Shown piece by piece: positions 24,057 through 33,426 of a stretch of 64,000 nt of DNA. The notes under the pieces were generated by a model. It was not told the origin of the DNA, searched no databases, and worked only from the letters and a program-made list of their open reading frames with translations. The stretch's first letter is position 1. Each line of letters opens with the position of its first letter. The DNA comes from Brachynemurus nebulosus (lineage: Eukaryota > Arthropoda > Insecta > Neuroptera > Myrmeleontidae): assembly GCA_035578155.1 (NCBI GenBank), contig JAPWDM010000001.1, positions 13,866,725 to 13,930,724 on the forward strand, given 5' to 3'. The position numbers and the translations under genes are program-made.

Positions 24057-24610
24057 GGTGTTATTGAATATATAAACAAATCATACAATTTTTAATATTT
24101 ATTTATTGTAAAAAATATTTCATATACATTTATTGTAAAAAATATTACATATACACTTACTGTGAAAATATTTTATATTCATACTTATATTTTAAAAATA
24201 AAGAACAATAATTATTTACATATAGGGTAAAAGCCCCCTTTTTGGAACGGTATCTAATACTGGAACAGTTTTGACATTTACATATTTATTTCTTTAATTA
24301 AGTAAGGAAACTTTAAATACGAGGTGAATTTAAATTGAAGAACAATCATTCTATTAATAATAATTTTTGTTATCAGACGTTTCTTTCAGAAATAACTTCA
24401 TTAATATGTAAATGTTCATAATTAGATACCGTTCCACAAACGGGGCTTTTACCCTATGTGTTATTTATTTGAAAAAAAAAAAAACCTTTTTATCTTACAG
24501 GGTTAAATAATATAAAAATAAAATATACACTTTAATGAGGGATAACTGCTGCTGCTTCTTATACGGTGGTGTTCTTCAAAATTCAGTAAATTCTTAATGC
24601 GGATAATCAA
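24057..24610. other. Intergenic space between convergent central genes
   Basis: AT-rich with repeats of TATTTATTGTAAAAAATATT (24095-24180), an AATAAA near 24197 that could end the rightward transcript, and one MITE at 24225-24454. No coding frame. Confidence 0.6.
24225..24454. mobile_element. TA-flanked MITE inserted in the element centre
   Basis: Ends GGGTAAAAGCCCC and complement of GGGGCTTTTACCC, flanked by TA at 24223-24224 and 24455-24456. Inner arms share GGAACGGTATCTA. The interior (CAGTTTTGACATTTA, CACCTCG-type stretch) matches the element at 48670-49298 in part, so both belong to one family. The short palindrome has no coding capacity. Confidence 0.82.
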
Positions 24611-25591
24611 TTAATCATCATCATCATCATCATAATCGCTAGCATCTTCTTTATCAGTTTCATCCAGATAATCACCTAGTGGTTCAATAATATCAGCCTT
24701 TTGAAGTTCGCGAAGTATAGAGAATATTTCTCGACCAACAGTAGTTTCTTTTAAAGCATTTAACTCTTTGATTAAATCTTCTCGATCGTAAACGTTAAAC
24801 AACAACATATTTTTATTTTCCTCTAAACTTCGAATAATATTGAGTATTTTTTCACCAGTCTCTGAAGTCTCGTATAAACGTTGTAATTCATCTATTAAAG
24901 TATTAGGATTATGCCAGTATTTTATTTTTTTCGATTGTATGTTAACATTTCTAGACTCTCTCAAGTTGTCTTGCTTAAAATGCTTAGCTAAGGCCCCGTT
25001 TTCGACATTTCCATTTGAAGCTATATGACGTTTTAAGCTTATTGGTTTAACCTGATTGACAATTTTCGCTTCATTTTCCGAGTCAGCGTTTCGAACCTCT
25101 TTTAACATTATAATATCTAAAGCAGTTCCTAGAAGTTTAGTTAGTTGTGAAGAGGAGGTTGTTTCATTGCAATTGTTATTAATTGCTGTTAAGTGATTTA
25201 CTTGCTTACTTTCATTAGACCAACTATCTTTCTCGTTTTCAGATTGACGACGGTTTTCTCCTCTTTTCAAATAGTTAAATTTGGTTTGAATGGCTTCAGT
25301 TGCAGCATCTATCCTTTTTTGGTCAAACGAATTCAAGATTGCTTCAGAGTAATCAATATCATGCTGTAGTTGAGATGTATTTTCATCATCATTATCATCA
25401 AATCTAGATATAGAGATATCATCAGGTGTTTTATTATTAGCATCATATGGTATGAATTTGCTTGATGAGTTATCATTATTTCCAATCGTACCATCATTAA
25501 TATTGCTTAACGAATTATGTTGAACATTTAAGTGTCTAGAAAGATTAGACTTTCGCGTAAATGCTTTACCACAAAAATCACAATTATACAT
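24611..25591 (-). CDS. 326-aa C2H2 zinc-finger protein with acidic tail
   Basis: This is the longest intact frame in the window. The ATG at 25589-25591 begins MYNCDFCGKAFTRKSNLSRH. The finger uses C4, C7, H20 and H25 (C-x2-C-x12-H-x4-H) and starts at the very N-terminus. Residues 28-165 are Asn/Ser/Asp-rich and probably disordered; basic patches occur around 185-225. Two related segments at about 232-262 (ELQRLYETSETGEKI) and 273-302 (ELNALKETTVGREI) look like a duplicated helical motif. The protein ends in an Asp run (319-326) encoded by a GAT/GAC microsatellite. One finger plus a helical repeat suggests a DNA-binding regulator, perhaps of the element itself; this is inferred. A TATA box lies about 70 bp upstream, next to the right minisatellite. 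Confidence 0.8.
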   Translation of the reverse strand: MYNCDFCGKAFTRKSNLSRHLNVQHNSLSNINDGTIGNNDNSSSKFIPYDANNKTPDDISISRFDDNDDENTSQLQHDIDYSEAILNSFDQKRIDAATEAIQTKFNYLKRGENRRQSENEKDSWSNESKQVNHLTAINNNCNETTSSSQLTKLLGTALDIIMLKEVRNADSENEAKIVNQVKPISLKRHIASNGNVENGALAKHFKQDNLRESRNVNIQSKKIKYWHNPNTLIDELQRLYETSETGEKILNIIRSLEENKNMLLFNVYDREDLIKELNALKETTVGREIFSILRELQKADIIEPLGDYLDETDKEDASDYDDDDDD

Positions 25592-25659
25592 CGTTCAGCG
25601 GGAGGTCTGAAGCGTTCGCTAGTAAATGAATAACTGTTCAATGATTTATTGCTTCTCTA

Positions 25660-25682
25660 CTTATATATACTTAGCTCATTTG
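25660..25682 (-). promoter_or_regulatory. TATA-box promoter for the zinc-finger gene
   Basis: On the minus strand GAGCTAAGTATATATAAG occurs about 70 bp before the ATG at 25591. It is the inverted counterpart of the promoter at 23487-23513, so the two central genes start from duplicated promoters. Confidence 0.6.
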
Positions 25683-25704
25683 CTTCACCGAGCGACTCAT
25701 TTGA

Positions 25705-26537
25705 CTCCAACGAGTGACTCACATGCTCCCGGAGTGACTCATTTTGTTCCCGGAGTGACCCATTGGGCTCCCGGAGTGACTCAATGGGCTCCCGGAGTAA
25801 CTCATTTTTCTCCCGGAGTGACTCATTTTGCTCCCGGAGTGACTCATTTTGCTCCCTGAGTGACTCATTTTGCTCCCGGAGTGACTCTTTTGCTCCCGGA
25901 GTGACTCATTTTGCTCCCGAAGTGACTCATTTTGCTCCCGGAGTGACACATTTTGCTCCCGGAGTGACACATTTTGCTCCCGGAGTGACTCATTTTGCTC
26001 CCGGAGTTACTCATTTTGCTCCCGGAGTGACTCTTTTGCTCCCGGAGTGACTCATTTTGCTCCCGAAGTGACTCATTTTGCTCCCGGAGTGACACATTTT
26101 GCTCCCGGAGTGACACATTTTGCTCCCGGAGTGACTCATTTTGCTCCCGGAGTTACTCATTTCGCTCCCGGAGTGACTAATTTTGCTCCCGGAGTGACTC
26201 ATTTTGCTCCCGGAGTGACTCATTTTGCTCCCGGAGTGACTCTTTTGCTCCCGGAGTGACTCATTTTGCTCCCGGAGTGACTCATTTTGCTCCCGAAGTG
26301 ACTCATTTTGCTCCCGGAGTGACTCATTTTGCTCCCGGAGTGACTCATTTTGCTCCCGGAGTGATTCATTTTGCTCCCGGAGTGACTCATTGGGCTCCCG
26401 GAGTGACTCATTTTGCTCCCGGAGTGACTCATTTTACTCACGGGGTGACTCATTTTACTCCCGGAGTGACTCATTTTGCTCCCGGAGTGACTCAGTTTGC
26501 CCCCGGAGTGACTTATTTTGCCCTCGGAGTGACTCAT
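25705..26537. repeat. 21-bp minisatellite with TGACTCA sites, right
   Basis: About 39 units of GACTCATTTTGCTCCCGGAGT, the inverse of the left array. By hand count about 26 exact TGACTCA sites. A 146-bp block (25883-26028) of six 21-bp units and one 20-bp unit recurs right after itself from 26029, showing higher-order duplication. Variant units (TGACACA, TTACTCA, GACTCTTTT) mark the block. The 20-bp units shift the frame, arguing against a coding role. Confidence 0.92.
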
Positions 26538-26547
26538 ACACCTTATC

Positions 26548-26904
26548 ATGGTTAAAGAGCTCATACACCTTATCATGGTTAAAGGGCTTACACACATTAT
26601 CATGGTTAAAGCGTATAAATTAGTTAAACTTACACAAAATATTGTCAATTTACCGGTGGTTGTCAAAGAGTTAACATCACTTTCGCTGAAAAAACAATTT
26701 CGTGGTAAAACAATTGCATTTCGAACCATGATAATTTACAATTCAGAGCAGTCCAACGCTAAACAACCTAGCAAAGGACTTTCGAAACCTAAGATCATTA
26801 AACGTAAAACTTTTAAGCGACAACACATTTCACCCGAAAATTTAGCGTTCCTTAAATCACTAGGTCTTAAAGTGAAAAGAACATGGTACGCACCAATCTG
26901 CTAA
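26548..26904 (+). CDS. 118-aa arm protein, right copy, unknown function
   Basis: Mirror of 22582-22938 with the same predicted protein. It starts immediately after the minisatellite and precedes the frame-broken gene by about 160 bp, in the same direction. The three tandem in-frame ATGs (one per 27-bp unit) leave the start uncertain: 118, 109 or 100 residues. Conservation of the frame in both arms shows no decay, unlike its neighbour. No family named; basic middle region and a SPENLAFLKSLGL segment near the end. Confidence 0.55.
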   Translation: MVKELIHLIMVKGLTHIIMVKAYKLVKLTQNIVNLPVVVKELTSLSLKKQFRGKTIAFRTMIIYNSEQSNAKQPSKGLSKPKIIKRKTFKRQHISPENLAFLKSLGLKVKRTWYAPIC

Positions 26905-27066
26905 ATATTATTAACAGTTTGTAATTTGATGGTCAACTAGCAATAGCTATTAGTAGTATCCATTTTCGGATACATCCCACAAATTAACTATCCTCACCAA
27001 TTTTAATTATTTTATATAAAGTTGTGGATTGTGTGAGTAAATTCAGTTCTACAGCGGCGATAAAAA

Positions 27067-27533
27067 ATGGCGTTTCTTGACATACAAGGCTATCAAGGAG
27101 CTTTTTTATTTTAAAGAAGTTGGTATCGTTGCGGAAAATTCAGATGAAATATTACATCTTATATTCGACGCACCGTTTGATTTCAACGAGTTGCCGAAGA
27201 AATATGAACGGGTTGCTGCACGTTGGCTTTGCCGAAATTGGCATGGGATACCTTGGTCATATGGATTTATTCCGTACAAAAAACTTCATTCCATATTGAA
27301 ACCTATATTAAAGAAGTTTCAAGGGCGGTGAAAAGAAGAAATGGATTTCAAATTTGTTTGATGGTACCGAAAACCAGCCGTGGATTTTGAATTTGGAAGA
27401 AATATTTGATGTACCGAAGATTTCCAATCTGCGAGATGAATATTATTCAAGACGCTGTATGATCCATTCAGATAAAATTTGCTCATTAGAAAACTGTATT
27501 CTTTTAAAAAAATTTTATATGGAAAATAAATAG
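27067..27533 (+). pseudogene. Frame-broken arm gene, right copy
   Basis: ATG at 27067 (in AAAAAATGG, a reasonable context), stop of the first frame at 27112-27114 after a six-T run, second frame to the TGA at 27329-27331, and third frame to TAG at 27531-27533. Both +1 changes match those in the left arm, so they predate the last homogenisation of the arms or are part of normal expression. The final coding frame overlaps AATAAA at the stop, and another AATAAA lies near 27588. The motif-bearing segments show strong protein-like composition through all three frames. Function unknown. Confidence 0.65.
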
Positions 27534-28775
27534 ATTTTTAGTAATATATACATTTAAGCAATTTAATTTTTTGTATACATATTCTATAAATAAAATTTTA
27601 AAAAAAAGAAAAATATGTGCGTTTTATTTAATTATTACCCTGAATTCCCCTATTTTTTTTACAGCAAAAAGTTTCTTTCGTTAACCAATAAGAGTATTAA
27701 CAAAAATCTTATGAAATGTATTATTCTAATTGAAAAGCATATTTCATGATACACCCTGTATACTAAAATATTTATTAAAAATACTAAATATACACCAGTT
27801 ATATATACATGATATTGTATATATGTTAATGATTGATAAAGTATCAAATTCAAAATGTTCTAGCTATAAAAATTTTGATTTTACAGACTTAAAAATTTAG
27901 TAAAACTCAATGCTGTTATCATTTTTATATTAAGCGACGTGTTTATAGTAATTTAAAACCAAAAATTGAACTTTTATTCTGTTTAAAAATGTTAAATACA
28001 ATACTATTATACCCTAATATAAATATGTATCAGTATTAAAATGATATACATTGATTTTGCTGATTAAACAAATTTTTTGCAATATTTATAAATTATTTTA
28101 TAATTAGATTTAATACTTATTCATAAATGGCTATACAATTCGTTTACTAGTATTCATAAAAATTAAAATTATATACAAATTTTCTTTCTTATTCTCAATA
28201 TACAGAGTGTATACATAAAATATTTTTAATATATAGAGTCTATACATATGTACATACTGAATTATTTCAGATAATTTTCGTTTGATATAGAAACAGTTTT
28301 GTGCTACAGTCAAATTCAAAAGTGTTGTGCACCATAAGAAGTAATATTTTTTGTAACTTGTTAAAATTTCAAGAATTTTTGTTAGTTAACTAAAAAATTG
28401 GTCACTGTAGGTTAAATGTTAAAGTATTAAAACTGATAAAAATAATTTCTTGCTTGAGGCCTACAATGGGTGATATTTTTTACTAAACAATTTTTTAACT
28501 CATTAATATTCCATGACGTCATCTTTCTTATACCAAAAAAACTCCATATATGAGTCATATGATCATAATTCAGCTAAAATAAACATTTAATTATTAGTTG
28601 TTTGTTTGTTTTAAAACTGATAAAAATTCCTGGAATTTTCCAAGGTTAAATATACCAAAAATCCCCATAAGGTACAGTTAACACTCGATTTCCGGCAGTA
28701 CAGTAGCGGTCAGAAATCTGGACCCCGGAGTCTGGTTTTAAAATCTAGCGCTTGGTACAGTGCCCCGCAAAATTT
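27534..28775. other. Arm interior without supported gene (mirror)
   Basis: Inverse of 20711-21952. The short frames here are duplicated only because the arms are. Confidence 0.45.
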
Positions 28776-29330
28776 AGCGGCCACCCCTTGGGTTAGGGTA
28801 TTCCCCACATTTTTGACTTGGTAATGTACCTTTCGTTTAAAATGACGCAATTAAGGTAAGCGCGTGTTGGGGTTAAGGTTTGCACGTACAGTGCGCTTCA
28901 ACAAGTGATCGGACACCTTTTTGGTCAGGGGGGCCCGCACTTTTGACACGGCAGTGTACCAAAAATTTAAGTACAGTACGGCGTCAAAAGTTTGGGGCCA
29001 CTCCTGGGTTAGGGTATTCCCCACATTTTTTGACGTGATAGTTCGTTTAAGATGACGCAATTAAGGCAAGCGCGTGTTGGGGCCAAGGTTTGCACGTACA
29101 GTACGCTTCAAAAAGTGATAGGATACCTTTTTGGTCAGGGGGGCCCGCACTTTTGACACGGCAGTGTACCAAAAATTTAAGTACAGTACGGCGTCAAAAG
29201 TTTGGGGCCACCCCCGAGTTAGGGTAACCCCATATTTTTGACGCGGTAGTGTACCCCATCTATCAAATTGTAACCTAAAATTCAGTCTGCGCATGCGTCG
29301 TGTACTTAAATTCAATCTGCGCATGCGTTA
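28776..29330 (-). repeat. Subterminal tandem repeats, right arm
   Basis: Mirror of 20156-20710 with the same 29-bp and about 210-bp units; one of the arm differences (CATATTTTTG against CAAAAATGTG on the left) lies here near 29228. Confidence 0.8.
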
Positions 29331-29583
29331 GGTTTGCATTCAAAAACTATGGCGGGTAATGGGTTAACACAAAACCAAATTGTGACGAAAATAGTGATGA
29401 TGCATAATGGGTTAACATAAATTAATTTGGTTGCTGGTGATGACTCAGGTCTTTGGAGTTTCAAGGCCAACAGTATGAGCGCGTGTGGGGTCAAATGTCA
29501 ACAACAAATTTTGATACATGTACTTGGTACGTGCCGGGTCAGAGATCAATTCATACATGAGGTACAGTGTGTCTCAAAAATTT

Positions 29584-29636
29584 GGGTACATCTTGCGTCA
29601 GGATGTACTGGGTACATCTTGCATCAGGATGTACCC
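29584..29636 (-). repeat. Paired subterminal hairpins, right arm
   Basis: Mirror of 19850-19902: two 26-bp units with GTACATC/GATGTAC arms. Confidence 0.75.
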
Positions 29637-29684
29637 AAACTGTTTAGACAACCGGTGTGCTCGCTCTGTCATAGCCTATCTACT

Positions 29685-29690
29685 TAGTAT
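29685..29690. repeat. Right 6-bp target-site duplication (TAGTAT)
   Basis: TAGTAT directly follows the right terminus and leads back into the host repeat (AAAAAAATGTAGATCTGG). Confidence 0.92.
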
Positions 29691-29832
29691 AAAAAAATGT
29701 AGATCTGGAATAATTTATGAATTTTGCAAGAACATCCGATCGCAATATTTTATACGACACCCCTGACTTCAAAATTCGTCCAATTAATTATTTTTTACTT
29801 TTTGAAGTCGGTTTTCAAAAAAAGCTTTTATT

Positions 29833-32800
29833 GTTGAATCAATTAAATTTTCAATACTTCTTATATTACTTATATGCATGAATGATTTTTTATATTAGAA
29901 ATATAATACAATAATAATATGCTCCTATAGTGTGAAATTTAGTTAGTGTTGCGGTATTCGTAAATACAATACTTTATATTGAATGATTTATCTTTTCCTA
30001 CATTTTACTATAAAGAAAAATAACAGTTATCTAAACAGTTTTATTTTTATGTAAAATATAGCGGTAATGTAATAAAAATTGTACTGTAAAATTTAAATAA
30101 AACATGTAAATTGTTTCCTACTTTTTTATATTATTAGAGATATTATTATCGGGTTTATAGCATTTACAGTATTTATTGTTGATAGAAGAGATTACTTCGC
30201 GAGTATTTCAATATTTACGAAATACTAGAAAGAACATGTTGCAGCAGTAACTATCAGAATTTATTGGGAGAAAATTGATTCTCACGTTCATTAAACATTT
30301 ATTATCTTTTTAAGAGTATTTAGTGTTGTGCTTCATATAGAAGATACAAAAATTAAAGAATTCAATTTAGTATCTACTAGATTTTAATACGTTGGCGGTC
30401 ATTATTTATAATGATGGATCATCCAACTGTACACACCACGTCCAAACGTACATTATCTTGACAACTAATACACTTTATATTGGATTGTTGACGCAGTACA
30501 GCGTTGTGTCAAGTTTCATTTGACACTGCTTGTCTATGTGTTAATTTATCGTATCCTAAAAGTAAACAATACATGTGATTCTAAGCACTATTATTTTTTG
30601 TTTTTTGCTTACTTTAGCCGGTAGTAGAAGTAAGTTACATGTTTATATCTTCTCATTTATAATACAATACGTCCTTGTTCTTGGACCACTTCCATACTTT
30701 TTTAATTGGCACCATCTAGTTTACTCTTGCACAATTTTATACCAAAGTTATAATGGGCTCAAGTTACCCTAATCTGAAGGTTATGTTGACTGGTTTATCA
30801 AGACCTTAAATTAAGAAACTACGGAAATAGCTGGGAAATGAATGTGTCTGAATTTGCTTTAGTAACGAAGCAAATATGAAAATTATACACTTACCTTACT
30901 TTGTGAGCTATCGAAATATTTTTACAGTTGAAAGTTAGCAACATAACAAAAATAGCAACCCCAAATAGAGGTAAACAACACTCTCCTGACACCTAGTGTC
31001 AATTTTCTGAACTAGCTAAACATAAACACAGTGAACCTAGTGCTGTTACCTATCAGATAAACCTGTAACTTACTTTTACTACTGGCTACACTAACAATAA
31101 GTACAAAACTAAAAATAATACTTTTTCCATTTTGGACTCAAGTTACACCTTAGGGCTCAAGTAACCCGGTAGTTAAGAAAATACATCCACCTATACTAAT
31201 CAAAAGAAGCTTATTCTCTTTAGGTGGATTAAACAAAGACACACTCTAACTCATAAAAAGAATTTGGTATCCATAACAATTTTTGTTTGAAAATTTTGAT
31301 TCAGTTTTGGTATATATGTTTTTTGAATAAATAAAGTTCCTTATATGTTCCTTAGTTAGTAGCCAACATCCTTCATTGTTTCAAACTGTTTTCAAATGGA
31401 AATCACTTGGAAATTTAGGTTTGGGCTCAAGTAACCCGATCTTGAGATTAATTTGAACCAAAATCTAAGAATTTATATTTATGAACCATCAGAAAAGAAT
31501 CCATATTATACAATAAACTAACAGTAGTCATATGCAGATTAACATACTGAATTCCCTATCTCAAATAAATATAACAGTTACGCGAAATTGTAGAAATTAT
31601 CAAATGATTTGCAATTCTGGGCTCAAGTAACCTGTGTTTACGGACACCATTTTGGACACTGAGCACTGAATCGAACATATTAACATGTTTCCTAGAGATA
31701 CCACAGGCATTAAATTTTGAAGCATGACTCCATTTTAGTAAGCCCAACTTGTAACCATGGAGACTTGTTTATAAATATTAGATAAACCATTAAATTTATG
31801 GTTTGACCGCCATTAAAGTAATCCCATCAGTCAATTTTTTTGCTCACATCAGTCAATTTTTTTGCTTCAGTTTCTTAATGTATTTGTAATACACAGCATT
31901 CTCTCTAATCGATTCTCTCCTCAATGATTTTGGAGAATTACTATAGTTTTTGATTGTGGCGGTATGGTAACTGTAAATTAATGTGAAGTATTGTGATAGA
32001 GATGTAGGATGGTAGATTTTCTTCGATTGGTTGCGAACTTAGGATTTATTAAACAAGAAGCTGGGTTGTTAATCACTAGACTAACTGGGCTTCTCACTAG
32101 ATTTTTGTTTCTGTTCTTCAGTCAGTGCCAGTAATTACATAATTTAATTTCAATTAATTCAATTCAGTTAATTGCGGGTCTGTCGTTATCGATTTGGACT
32201 TTATGTTCCTTGAATATGTAATTTCCCCGCAGTTGGTTTTGATTTGCAACTTAATTGCAATACTTGCAGTTTATATTAAAATTAATCAAATTAATATATA
32301 CCTATACTAAAAATTTAGTCAGATGCCATTTCAATGATTTAAATGAAACCAAAAAAGAAGATTATACTATCCAACACTTCCATTAATTTTGATACAAACA
32401 GGTAAACATAGTGATGGTAGATCTAGAATGGTTTTTAGATTCCAAATACAGTAAAACTTCGATTAAGTGTCACCATCATTTGTGATAGATAATCGAATAG
32501 ACGGATAACAGAAAGTTCTTAATACATCCAATCTAGGGGACGTAGCGGAAATTTTTGCGGAATTTGAGTGTCCCCACTACCGCGCACTTAATTTTGTCGT
32601 TCGACTAGTCCTTATAAGACTGTTTCATTTCAGGGTTGCATTCCTATACTTAGTTTATAATTTTGACAATTCCAGCATAGTCTCTTAAGTAGTGGCCTGG
32701 CACGAAACTCGAAAAAGTGATTAAGTGGGTAATTGCTGATTAAGGGGAATAGTCTTATAAAGGGCAGTCTTATGACGGGTATTTGACTGTAATTTGATTT

Positions 32801-32852
32801 TGCTACTAGTTTGAGGACGAAAATGTAAATGAAAATGATTCAGTGCTCAGAA
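29833..32852. other. AT-rich DNA with a recurring 15-bp motif, no gene
   Basis: GGGCTCAAGT(A/T)ACCC occurs at 30755-30769, 31153-31167 and 31423-31437, with variants near 31134 and 31619. The motif spacing is irregular. A pogo/Tigger-like string (ACAGTAAAACTTCGATTAAG) lies at 32449, with a possible partner TTTGACTGTA near 32785. A direct repeat of CATCAGTCAATTTTTTTGC occurs at about 31826-31865. No protein-like frame. Confidence 0.45.
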
Positions 32853-33418
32853 CAGTGGCGTAGGGTGCCTTGGAGGGCCCCTGTATCAAAATTAGTTGGG
32901 GGGCCCAAATGAAGGGTAAAGATTTCTCACAAAAGAAACAAAAATGGTTGCATCAAATTAAAGTAAATACTTATTGATTATAAGTTATCGCTTCCTCCTA
33001 GAAATTGAGCTAGCCAAACAATTCAAATTATATATACATTTTTCTTGTGTATACTTAATATAATTATAACTTTTTTTCGGCAAATGAATCATCTATAGCT
33101 GAAGACGGTTTCAGTTTTTCTAAAATTTCTGCCTCTACAGACAATAGTGACAAGTCTGATAAGTTACTCATGTTGCCAACTTTTGGGCACACGTTAACCC
33201 GGGAAAAAAGAGTATGCTTTTTTGACTCTTGTCAAATCTGAAGTGAAAACTGGCACATATGACAGTTTTTTTATATGTTTTTTTTTTCCGGGAAGCACGA
33301 GATTAAGTGACATTGTGGATAACATTGCACTAATTTTTGCTTACACACGTTAGGGGCCTCTGTAACTCGGGGGTCTCGTATCATTGATACGGCTGATATG
33401 GCGGTAGCTACGCCCCTG
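32853..33418. mobile_element. hAT-type non-autonomous element
   Basis: Ends CAGTGGCGTAG and complement of CTACGCCCCTG, with 8-bp flanks GCTCAGAA (32845-32852) and ACTCAGAA (33419-33426), one mismatch. CAGTGGCGTAG is a common hAT terminus. The 566-bp interior has no transposase frame; GGGGGCCC-rich subterminal DNA is present. Confidence 0.88.
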
Positions 33419-33426
33419 ACTCAGAA

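Larger units (their letters stand above)
19802..29684. mobile_element. Palindromic 9.9-kb Polinton-like element
   Basis: The termini AGTAGATAGG and CCTATCTACT are perfect inverses and abut a 6-bp duplication. Arms of 3.7 and 4.0 kb make up nearly four fifths of the element. The unique centre is about 2.15 kb. A 6-bp duplication, long inverted repeats and ends beginning with AG are recalled traits of Polinton/Maverick elements. Against a full Polinton: no family B polymerase, integrase, protease, ATPase or capsid frame is recognised, and the arms are far longer than usual. I therefore call it a non-autonomous Polinton-like or virus-derived element. Gene layout is symmetric: the arm genes point outward and the central genes inward, both starting at minisatellite/TATA blocks. 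Boundaries are certain; class is an inference. Confidence 0.85.
25661..29684 (-). repeat. Right giant terminal inverted repeat
   Basis: Inverted copy of 19802-23512. It is about 0.3 kb longer because its minisatellite has more units; otherwise gene order and sequence are the same. The terminus is CCTATCTACT at 29675-29684. Confidence 0.95.
18772..29832 (-). repeat. Interspersed repeat, copy 2, carrying two nested insertions
   Basis: This is the same repeat as 14109-14945 in the opposite orientation. It begins with TAACTGACTTCAAAAACGAG and ends with the palindrome, whose halves are 19716-19801 and 29685-29832. It is split twice: by a SINE at 19042-19442 and by the large palindromic element at 19802-29684. 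Comparison with copy 1 shows both insertion points cleanly: AATTATTCTAAAAATAATTT is uninterrupted there, and the hairpin loop is intact. Confidence 0.85.

Noticed and set aside
22950..26537. CRISPR-like array
   Set aside because: Units are contiguous 21-bp tandem repeats without unique spacers, in eukaryotic DNA.
27090..27115. -1 frameshift at a T-TTT-TTA slippery string in the arm gene
   Set aside because: The string fits a canonical -1 site, but the protein-like sequence continues in the +1 frame, so a -1 slip would not join them.
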